A DNA stretch of 64,000 nucleotides from Melieria omissa. Taxonomy: Eukaryota > Arthropoda > Insecta > Diptera > Ulidiidae. The notes under the pieces were generated by a model. That model was not told the origin of the DNA, made no database searches, and saw only the letters and a list, made by a program, of their open reading frames with translations. The stretch is taken from NCBI GenBank assembly GCA_963971225.1, contig OZ020269.1, positions 107,827,486 through 107,891,485 of the forward strand. The letters run 5' to 3'. Below are positions 55,293 through 64,000 of the stretch, piece after piece; the first letter of the stretch is position 1; each line of letters begins with the position of its first letter. The position numbers and the translations under genes were made by a program.

Positions 55293-56635
55293 GGGTTTTT
55301 CTTTTCAGCTTTTTTGCGTGCCAAAGTTGTTCTCGTACGTGCTCGCTACTGTGCTGCAGTGTGGTCGTTTTTTTCTTATTGTTGTTGTTGTTTGTTTTAC
55401 TGGCAATGCTTCGACCCTGCAGGTGAGTTTTTCTGCTCTGCCACAGCTGGCAGCTTCGTATTGAAATGTACTGGCGGGCCATTTATTTGCCAAAGCACTG
55501 AACAGGCAAAGCGGCAACAACTACAACAACAACGATGAGAATAAAAGAGATGAAGAAAAACTGGCAGGCGATAAGTTCGAATACTTTGGCACAATTGTTG
55601 GCTGCATGTGGGGTGCAAAGTTTTCGTCCCCAACCAAAACGACTCGCAGCCAAACAGACGCAGTTTTCCACTGACGACAGCGAAGGGCGCCAAAGTCAGT
55701 CAACCAGCCAGTTAGTCAGCCAGTCAGTCAGCCAACGCTGACAACAAAGCCAACATGCGTTTCACGTACGCAACAACTCTCGAATTGCTATATCGCTACT
55801 CTAGTTACGTTGGCGTCGACGTTGGCGTCGTCGTCGGCGACTATCGCCAACATAGATCGATATGGCGCTAGTCACAATTTGAAAATCGTTGTCACGTTCT
55901 ACGGTGTCATAAAGGTGACACAACACAGCGTCGCCGTGCTGCAGCACCAGTCAAATGTCATGAATGGCAAGTAGCAAGCAAACAGCAACAACAACAGTGA
56001 CAACAACATAACACCAACAGTAATCTGAAGCCGCTGTCTGCCTGGCCTGGGTTCGCAGCACGTTTGCGCCGTTTGGCTCTTTAGTGAGTTTATGCCACTT
56101 CGGCTCAGCGCCGCATTTAGTGGGTGGCCCGACGTTTAATTTATTAGTTCCTGTCTTCTTTTAGTTGCTTTATTTTAATTCATGCATTTTTCATTCGATC
56201 ACTTTGTCATTGCTGCATCTCGAGCTGTGTTACACACAAACTCACACACACTCACACACACAGACAAAGGAACACAGCTCATCGAAAGTGATGCTTTGCT
56301 TGCAAGTGTCAATCGAATTTATTTATGGCTGACAGTTTTATCTCGCAGCCTGGCAGCACTGCTCAGCGATAGTAGACAGCAAAAGCGGCTTTACTGATAG
56401 ATATAGTAATTTCAATCAATGTTTTATTTAATGCAATTCGCTGCAAATCACTGAAACTGCGCAATGTCCTTGAAAATCAAGTCAAGTCTTTCATACTTTT
56501 GTAGGTTAGTTTAGAAAGGTTCCTTATAAAATCTTCGGTTCTGTTCATATTGGAAACAACTATCGAAAAGAAATAGCTGTTTGAGTTATTCATAGACTTG
56601 GATCTTGGATCATAGCAAATAAAGTTTCATCTGTT

Positions 56636-56935
56636 GCAGAGCGTTTTGAAGAATGTTTCAGGCTTGAGACGAATTCAAGCGCGACTTGTGCTGAAGTGCT
56701 GAAGTTCTTCCGGAAACAGCATCGAATTAATGTCGCTGGAGACAAAATACTACAGACGGCATCATTACCGGTGATGAGGCATATCAACAATCATCGGAGA
56801 TGCCAACAATTATTCGACGACGATAGAGTCGATTCAAAATCGAGACTTTGTTGACCACTGGTGTGGTCCACTTTGAATTTTTTCCCCCATATCAGACAGA
56901 GTTTCACGGAAAATTGTTCATCGATCTTTTAGTAA
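56636..56935 (+). pseudogene. Mariner transposase middle fragment
   Basis: Frames read VLKNVSGLRRIQARLVLKC (equivalent to the RRV.ARLVPK region), then IITGDEAY at about 56765 (catalytic (I)TGDETWVY, with Trp lost). After a shift comes TLLTTGVVHFEF at about 56845-56880 (LLTVFFD..GVVHHEF). It covers the region around the first catalytic Asp only. Frameshifted and lacking terminal repeats; it lies inside the receptor intron. Confidence 0.6.
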
Positions 56936-57201
56936 AGTAAGTTTAGGTGCCTACAATGTTGTAGGAAAATTTTTTAATATTGTACATTCCAGCATTCGTT
57001 GGAGATTTTAAGGACACGTAGAATCATAATTGAACATTAGGTGCTGTGAAGTAATCTTTTTACTTCTAACTTTTTTGGTGAGTGATTTTATTTGGGGTCA
57101 ATATAATTTGTTCCATTCTTCCCAGCTATAGATTCTAGTCATTTTTCATGTCTTTGAAGTAACTTTCGGCATAGTGTTTCAACTTCTTCTTCTTCTTGAC
57201 T

Positions 57202-57510
57202 GACACGACAGCCCGATTATGAGACTAAGGCCTAGCTACCCGTAACCATCGGTGTTGTGCGTGTGAATTTTTTTTTGTATAAGGTTGGAAGGGATCTACA
57301 GTTTTATGCCGATTCCGACCGGCGATTTGGGAGCTTTTTCATACGCAATTTTACTCTCAGAGGTTTGCCATTTCCTGCTGAGAGGACAGCCGCCGAAGAT
57401 AAAAATTGTTGTTGTTCTTTTGTTTTGGTGTTAACGCAACGGAGTATTGAACTCGCGGAGTCTTGACTCGCGGCCCAACGCACTAGTCAGAAGAGCTACG
57501 GCGGCTGCGT
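57202..57510 (-). mobile_element. tRNA-headed SINE (family 1), inverted
   Basis: Minus-strand homologue of 28551-28886. Head at 57510-57430 with a degenerate box A (GTAGCTCTTCTGACTAGTGCG) and box B (GAGTTCAATACTC). Body with CCTCTCAGCAGGAAATGGC, AAAAAGCTCCCAAATCGCCG and TGTAGATCCCTTCCAACC, and 3' GGCCTTAGTCTCATAATCGG. The tail toward 57185 is a (CAAGAAGAAG) purine run on the minus strand. Confidence 0.85.
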
Positions 57511-57639
57511 ATGTTTTCGCTATTAAGTTTTAAATTTTTCTTTGAGTTTGGGGTAAAAGTAATTTGTTAAATTTTTCTCCGCTGTAGATTTTAGTATTTT
57601 TTTCATTTTTCATCAAAATTTTGTTCAACATGGGACAGA

Positions 57640-58015
57640 ATACAAAGCATTACAGTCCAGACAGGACTTGATGCATGTCAGTTTTGTCTACAACAAACTG
57701 GCTAAAGATCCAATATGATTTTTTTCTAAGGAATCCAGTCTTTTGAACGCCAAGCAAAGCAGCCACAAATTAAGGGTTCGACTGGATTTAATTTTGAGAG
57801 GGGTTTGCTTATAACTTTTTGAGCCCAATTGCATTTGAAACCATATTTTGTACCAGCAATGTTCGTATTTGGGGGTTTGAACCTCCATGTTATCCCCTTC
57901 GTGCGCCACTATTTGAGTGGCGCACGAATTTTCTTCTTTCAGCTTCTGCAAAAAAATCCGAGGGGAATTTCCCCGATCAATTGGCCAGTGGGCTTCTCTG
58001 CTAGATTTTGTGATA
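57640..58015. repeat. Dispersed repeat related to 23866-24200
   Basis: See the ordered words given for 23866-24200. This copy additionally carries the hairpin at 57898-57928. Confidence 0.55.
57898..57928. repeat. Perfect 13-bp-stem hairpin
   Basis: TTCGTGCGCCACT, a 5-base loop ATTTG, then AGTGGCGCACGAA. GC-rich and perfectly paired within AT-rich sequence. Confidence 0.9.
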
Positions 58016-60839
58016 TTTTTTAATTCCTTTAAAGTAACACTGTGCTACAAAAAAAAAAAATTAAATACACCTGACAAGTAACATACTGTAGGCTGTTTAT
58101 GTGGTCGAATAATCCATAAAAATATTTTTGTTATATTTGTTGTACCCTCCAAATTTTATTTATTCACAAAAAACCGTTTTTACAAACCTTCCGCGGTTAT
58201 CTATGAATATCTCAGTCATTTTTTTAACGATTTCCAATATGTAATATGTTTTGGAAAGAGCATTGTCAGACCTTTCGAATGATGTATGTCAATTCATTTT
58301 TTAAATAAATTAGTACTAAGTTTTTATCGCATAAACCTTGAAAAAGTGATTTTTTTCTCAATTTTTTTAACTTTAACCAGTTTTTATTGCATAATGAAAC
58401 AAAAAAATTAGTAAAGTTAGGTAATATTCTGAAAGAAGATTTGTTTACGAACAAATTGGTGTATTGCTTTATTGAATTGGACCAAAACTGCGGAATCTAC
58501 GCTATTTTTTCGTAACTAGAAAATAAAGCCTATCATGTGTATTACAGTGTGTACAATGAATTCGTCTTAAATTTTTATTTAAATCTCAAACGAATACATA
58601 TTTCAATATCTTTAAATTAATTTTTCCGCATTTCGGAATATGTTTCTTTACATCCTTGAAAATAATTTGTTCTCTTTTTTTCAATACCTTTAAAGTAACT
58701 TTTCAGCATTTCTGAATATGTTTTCTTGCATCATTATTTTACATTCCTTTTTTAATCACCTTTTTAAAATACCCTTTTTTATTCCTTGAAAGCAACATTC
58801 TGGCCTTTTCTCTCAACTACTTTTTCAATATTGAAATATAATTTTTAAAGTAACTTTTCAGCATTTCTGAATATGTTTCCTTGCATTATTGAAAATAATT
58901 TCCTTGCATTTCTTTTTCATTCAGCTTTTTGAAAAACCTTTTCTTTGAAATCAACATTTAAGCATTTTTTCTTAACTATTCTTTAAATATTGAAATATTA
59001 TTTTTTTATGATTCATAATTTAGTGCAACTCACAACTGCAACTCATCCCTTATCCATTAATTTCCTTTTGGCGTGCATACAACAACAACACTGTGCAAAA
59101 CAATTCTTGATGTCGCAGCACAAAACAACTTGCAACAAATTAACCGCAATTAAGGCGCTTTGATTCAGCCCCATTAGACACACACATTCCCACAATTACA
59201 CACACACACACACATCCACCCCGACGTGTACTGACATGGCTTCTGTCAGCGGCACAAAAACAAAAGCAAACATCATCTCAATACTTAGCCCCAGTAAGGA
59301 ATACAACGACAACTCATTGTGTTGTCGGCCAACAATGCGCACGCCCACTCCACTTCTCACCCCACGCGCTCGCCTGCATGTGGCCGTTGTCAACAAAACC
59401 AAATTGAAGGCTGACAAATGAGCGAGCACACTTGAGGCGCGCTGCAAGTTGGAACTAAATATTTTGCGCGCCGCCTTAGTCTCATTGTATCCATCACAGG
59501 CCGCAACACGGCGAGGCCGAAGCCGAGGCAGCAGCAATGCGCGGTGCGGCTGCTCATTATGGCCGATGTTTTGGTGCTCCAGTTGAGTGCGTGTCGTAAG
59601 TATCTGCCCGGCTGGCACTTTGCCTTCGTCGTCGAGGCGCTTAAAGCACGCACTTCCGGCCAGCGCGCCAGCACAACTTCCGCCGCGGCAATTGTGCGCC
59701 CAACTGAGGGGTTGGGGTTAGTATGGCTGCTTGTTATGTTGCTATCAACAAAGCAGCAGCACAAGAGCAACAGCAGCAGACGTCCCAGTTTTAGTTACAG
59801 CTTCAACACACTCACACACATACAAACATATATAGTACGAAGCTATCGCCTCGACGTGACAATGTTGCACGAGTTCATATTTTATGGGTATCCACTTTGT
59901 CATTAAAGCACAAAATGAATGGAGCAGCGCTGCTGTTCGGCAGCGTGGGTTGATGCGCACAAGGACAATGACAACGACAACAACTACGACAGCGGCGACA
60001 ACGACAATGATGACAGCAGCAAATTGTTTCACGCTATTGACAGTTTATCAAATTGATTTAGTTGCAGACAATGTAGCGAAGCGGTCGCTCGCTGATGCCG
60101 ACAATGACGACAGCAACAAGCCAACAACAATGACAGTAACACAGCCACCGGATATGCGAGTCGACCGCCGCAACAGCGAACGGTTGGCTGACAACGCGGC
60201 AGGGTGTCACATGACATGGGCGGCGTGCCTGATGGCATCGTTAAGCGGTCATGATGAATGTAATTGCTGCTGAATTTTTTTCGCTGGACACTCAAATAAC
60301 GGAATACACTGACCCACTCCTCTGTGTGTATGTGTGTGTTATGTGCAATTTGAGTAGTTTGTGTGTGTGTGTGTGTCTAGTAGATTGAAGATTGAAGTAA
60401 ACAGCGTCGATTTGGACAACTTTGATTTTCTCCTTAAAGCGATTCTTGACATCGCTCCATCCCCCTTCGCCCATCGCTTCCTCATACGTCATCGTGCGTA
60501 CGTGTGCACTTAAAAACTTGTTTTGCGCGCCTAAAACTTTTGCTTCCGTCTACCGTTGGCCGCCGTGCGTCACGCCAAATTAGATTAGAGCAAAGTTGAC
60601 AGCAAGGCCGCCTTTTAGGCGCTTCGCACAAGTCGCCAAGTGTTGTTTGTTTGTTTGTTTGATTAGTTAAAAGTTTCGCGATGTATTTTCGGCGAGATTG
60701 CAGCCAACAAAACCAATTAAATTCGGTCCCGAAGTAGGCCGAAAGTAGGCCAACAATGACAAACTTTTCGGCGGCATGTGCGAAAATAGCACAGACTAGT
60801 TGTCATTGTCAACTTTTGCCAAATTGCCCGCCCACTCAC

Positions 60840-61237
60840 CTGTTTGCCGAACGTGGGCGACAGCGAGGGCGGCGGCGGCGGCGAGGCGGTATTGATGCGC
60901 GTGGGCGGCGTGTAGAGAATGCGCTGCGACTCGATGTTGAGCCGATCGAAGGCCTTCTCCTCCAGATGAAACTCGTCCTCGCTGTTGGTCTCCTGCGGCA
61001 CCACGTCGGGATTCTTGTCCTCGAGACTCGAGTGGCTGCCCATATTGCGCGACAGCGGCTCGGCGCTGCCCTTGTCCGCCTCGGTGGTGGTCGTGTCGCC
61101 ATTAGGACGACGCGTGTTCTTGGTGCGCACTTTGATGAAGATCACAATGCAAATGGAGACGAGCACCAGCGTTGCGAGCACGCCGAGCAATGCGCCCAGC
61201 AGCGGTGTCAGCTGCACCAATACAGCCGTCGACGAGG
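60840..61237 (-). CDS. Sidestep-like receptor exon: transmembrane and juxtamembrane
   Basis: 398 bp between acceptor TATTGCAG (61239-61238) and donor GTGAGT (60839-60834), both on minus. The first two bases complete an Ala codon with the previous exon (phase 1). It encodes a short extracellular linker, then a single hydrophobic helix (LLGALLGVLATLVLVSICIV, about 20-24 residues) followed by the stop-transfer run KVRTKNTRR. The start of the cytoplasmic tail is acidic and polar (SSLEDKNPDVVPQETNSEDE) and then proline-rich (SPPPPPSLSP). This topology, extracellular domains outside and tail inside, is that of a type I adhesion receptor. Confidence 0.9.
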
Positions 61238-61331
61238 CTGCAATATACAAAGAAATGAAATAATTTTTTAACGTGAAATGAAACATTGTTTGGCTTTAAA
61301 GTTCTTCGAATATTCTTCATGTCCATCTTAC
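61238..61331 (-). other. 94-bp intron between FN3 and transmembrane exons
   Basis: Donor GTAAGATGGACATG and acceptor TTTCTTTGTATATTGCAG on the minus strand. Confidence 0.88.
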
Positions 61332-61631
61332 CGGTTCGCAGCAGCGGTGCGGACAGCGTGCGTCCGCGCAGCCTGTAGGCTGCCTTGCTGGGGCCCTGCG
61401 CATTGACTGCGGTCACACGTATCACGAAGACCGAATCGCTGGGCAGTCGCTTCACAGTGAACTCGGCGTACTTGTAGGAGGTGTTGTAGAGAATCTGCCG
61501 ATTGAGCTCGTCGTAGACCTGCACGTGAAAGTGCTGCGGAATGCCGCCATCGTAGCCGGCAATGCACTGAATCTGCAGCGAGTTGGCTGTGGCATTGTAG
61601 GCGGTGCAGTTCCTCACCGGATCGGGCAGAT
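61332..61631 (-). CDS. Sidestep-like receptor exon: fibronectin type III domain
   Basis: 300 bp, acceptor ACTTGCAG before ATCTGCC at 61631, donor ACCG|GTAAGAT at 61331-61330; both ends phase 1, the usual phase for extracellular domain modules. It encodes one FN3 domain: LPDPVRNCTAYNATANSLQI, then CIAGYDGGIPQHFHVQVYD, and FTVKRLPSDSVFVIRVTAVN with the expected core Tyr/Leu/Val pattern. The NCT..N....L...C..GYDGG(I/L)PQHF signature is what I associate with insect Sidestep-family receptors, immunoglobulin-domain ligands for Beat proteins in motor axon guidance. The upstream Ig exons lie beyond the window. The paralogue cannot be named from this part, and another FN3-bearing Ig receptor remains possible. 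Confidence 0.85.
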
Positions 61632-61899
61632 CTGCAAGTAAAATTTGAAAATCAAATGTAGATGTAAGCAATTTCACTGGCAAATATTTCATGTAATCAA
61701 CACTAGAATGATGGGTCGCAGATGAGATACTTTTAAATAATACAAGAAAATATTTCAGGCAGAATAAGATGCAATTGAAAGTGGTTATAATTCAATCTAA
61801 CGCAAAGCTGAGGAAACGAAAAGATTGCGCTTCTTTTTGATAGCCAAATTTTTGGTATCAAAATGTGCCGTTTAAGTCTTAGATGGAGACAGCCACCTA

Positions 61900-62230
61900 T
61901 AGCTAAATGGCAATCAAGACATTACAATAACTCCAGGTATCCTCGATACCGGTGCTGTAATGTCCTGAGAATTTAAATATTCTTGTCCTCCATACTTATC
62001 CACTTCACCTTCTATGAACTTGTCCTGCTTTATCGAGAAGAAGAATGCATTACCTGGGCAACTTCTTCTTCGACAGAGATTAAGGGAACTGGCTTATAAG
62101 ACTAGACGCTGTTTTCTAGGTTTCGTGAGAAGCTCAAACTTGTTCAATGATTGATTTTTTGTGGTAGCACAATGAACCTTCATGACCTAAGTGGGCTCCG
62201 CCTTAAAGAAGCTACTTCTACCCACCTACC
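61900..62230 (+). mobile_element. LINE 3' end fragment in intron
   Basis: The plus strand encodes LSCFIEKKNALPGQLLLRQR, then RELAYKTRRCFLGFVRSSNL and a stop at about 62146. It is followed by CCTAAGTGGGCTCCGCCTTAA and CCCACCTACCTAC. It is the inverse counterpart of the tails at 2825, 15440 and 32605. It lies in an intron, antisense to the receptor gene. Confidence 0.65.
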
Positions 62231-62234
62231 TACA

Positions 62235-64000
62235 TTGGCCTTCATAATCTCTTTTGAGTCCTTTGGTGTTTGGGTCATGCCGGTATTAAAGGTAATAAAG
62301 CAGTAGTCAGAGTTGAAGGGTGTATCAACACTTTTGTGTTCCCAGAACCATATTGCAATTTTGGAATATATACACAACAAAAATCAATGCTGTGATAACC
62401 AACCAGGACTGGAACATTCCAGAGGACACATTGGAATTCTTGCCCTTTTAATAAGAAAAGATTACATCACAGGAATCTTCTGGAATCTTAAACCACACAC
62501 AGAACAATCTAAGGATTTTTTAAGGTATTTTGACAGAACATTGTAGATAAAATATCAGTACATCAAAAATGAATAAATAAATAAAAAATAAATAAACAAA
62601 TAAACAAATAAATAAATAAATAAATATATAAATAATAAATAAATTTTTGTAAATGTGAATGTAGGTCCTTGAAACTTTAAAGTCCTTTAAAATAACATCG
62701 AATCAGAAAATAAAAATGAATGACTTCGACATTTGGATGGGTTTCGATAAAAGCGATTTTTTGTCGAACGATGTAATAAGAGATGCCAAATGGAAATACA
62801 GATTCTTGATGACGATGATGATGTAGAGGTGGACATAAATACTACAAGCTTTCAAAAGCACTCAGTCAACTCGGACCATTGTGCTGTCACCAAAGGGACA
62901 GATAGAAGGTAGTAAAGAGAGGAGCTATACTAAAATTTCTCTTAGAAATTGGACTTGTAGATATACTACAAGTCCATGAAGGGGCCAATAGATTTTGTGT
63001 CACCCATTAGTCCAGAATAAGACCAGAATGCCCAAAGGACGACAAATGACACAATTGAGGTTTTCTTATAAGAAATTTTAAAGCATTGCTTTCTGAAAGT
63101 TAATCTTCCCTGACTTTTACTAATTTTGAATGCTAAATAAACCAAACAAGGAAACTCTTTCAAGCCAATTTTAGAACTTTAAGAAAATAGGAATATTCTT
63201 TGAAGCTAATTTTAGAAAATGACGTCAACACTAGAATATCAAAGTATGTCAAGATGACTAGATTGAGTGCTCTTAGTATTTTTTTAACTTTAACTAAGAA
63301 AATCTTTCGGTACTTTTACTATTTTTAAAGCCAAATTAAATTAAAAAATCTAAAAATACTACTGAACAAAATTGTATACTTGATTTGTAAAATAATTGCT
63401 TCCTTAAAGTTGGAGTCGGCCCCTCCATTTTTTGTGTTAAAATGTACCCAAACAAACTTAACGTTGCCCCAGCAATGCGTTTACTGACTCAAAAAAGCTG
63501 TAAAGGCGCTGAGCGACCACGCAACCACGTCTCTAATTGAGATCAACAAGGAGGGCAAAGAAGCGAGGAGACTGGCCACACTCGGGCAGCAACTTGGCGC
63601 AGACTTTATGCGATATGACACACGTATCCCAAAACCTGCAGCCAACCACGCATACATCGATCCTACTCCGTGTGTGTGTGTGGTATATTTGTGTGCGTAC
63701 GATTTTTATTCGTGTGTGTGTGTGTTTGTGTCTAAAACCACTTTGGTTTCAACCCAAATTATTAACAAGATGAAAGCGTTTTGATAAAATTTTGTTTGCA
63801 TTTTGTTTTCCTTTTTGGGTTTGGCTTTGTTTTGTTGTCTAGAAATTTTCGTTGTTGTTTTTCAAGTATTATTTTTGCTTTTATGTGCACAGCCCGAGTG
63901 CACTTGAGTGAAACAAAGCCTAGAACAAAGTGCAGCAGCAACGTTACAGTTTGGCAGACACTGGGCGACACATGCAGGACGCGCAGATGTGCACTGCAAC
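62235..64000 (-). other. Upstream intron sequence of the Sidestep-like gene
   Basis: No exon recognised. AAATAAATAAAC-type repeats lie at about 62570-62650 and GT runs at about 63670-63725. The minus-strand intron that ends at 61632 continues to the window edge. Confidence 0.6.

Larger units (their letters stand above)
54442..60839 (-). other. Intron of the Sidestep-like gene (6.4 kb)
   Basis: The donor CAG|GTGAGT is at 60839-60834 and the acceptor CTCTTGCAG ends at 54442, both on the minus strand. The intron holds a TG microsatellite (about 55262-55292), a mariner scrap, an inverted SINE, a dispersed repeat with a strong hairpin, and a GC-rich patch at 59.3-59.75 kb. CAA/CGACAACA-rich sequence lies near 59960-60020. 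None of its open frames looks genic. Confidence 0.8.

Noticed and set aside
55095..55538. 147-codon frame in the receptor intron
   Set aside because: Driven by a TG microsatellite and TTG runs giving Val/Cys/Phe stretches; no domain.
60756..61271. 171-codon plus-strand frame opposite the transmembrane exon
   Set aside because: Shadow frame; the minus strand has the membrane helix, splice signals and correct phases.

Overview
The window looks like AT-rich, repeat-dense euchromatin of a higher fly (Diptera). A tephritid-type fruit fly is plausible, but that placement is inference. The support is: spliced, GC-rich exons with GT-AG introns; abundant CA/TG microsatellites; many mariner, hAT-type and TTAA-type elements; RNase H-bearing non-LTR retrotransposons; and tRNA-headed SINEs. 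Nothing is arranged as a prokaryotic operon and no CRISPR array is present.

Only one cellular protein-coding gene is supported. It lies on the minus strand at the right end. Three coding exons (61332-61631, 60840-61237, 53887-54441) encode the end of a type I membrane adhesion receptor: a fibronectin type III domain, one transmembrane helix, and a long low-complexity, proline-rich cytoplasmic tail. The FN3 sequence resembles insect Sidestep-family receptors. The 5' exons lie beyond position 64000. The annotated TGA stop is followed in frame by 30 GC3-rich, coding-like codons that end in a class I PDZ-ligand-like C-terminus (TTIV). This is the most interesting observation in the window and a candidate for stop-codon readthrough.

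Layout. 1-1440: an 11-bp satellite (TTAACTTAAAC) split by a 5'-truncated LINE. 2504-4370: an ancient mariner remnant that carries both a LINE insertion and a hAT-type MITE. 4611-5779: a second, 97% similar copy of the LINE, in reverse orientation. 5.9-14 kb: non-coding sequence with local duplications and a GC-rich island. 14-15.6 kb: a dispersed repeat with a nested LINE, which itself holds a TIR element. 19.1-22 kb: a mariner remnant and a cluster of four TTAA-type elements, two sharing one TTAA. 23.9-30.8 kb: ATTTT array, internally deleted mariners (one carrying a SINE with an 11-bp target duplication), a LINE RNase H remnant and a hAT MITE with a perfect 8-bp duplication. 32.6-39.6 kb: LINE ends, SINE heads and composite repeats. 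41.4-42.2 kb: a CpG-rich island. 42481-44250: an almost perfect 1.77-kb hexanucleotide array. 47.4-52.4 kb: a chimeric SINE, LINE and mariner scraps, and three copies of a tiny palindromic MITE. 53.8-64 kb: the receptor gene and its introns.

The genes do not form a pathway. The window is one receptor gene 3' end plus about 53 kb of repeat-laden non-coding sequence downstream of it. Element family calls come from reading translated motifs and inverted repeats by eye, so boundaries of degenerate elements are approximate.
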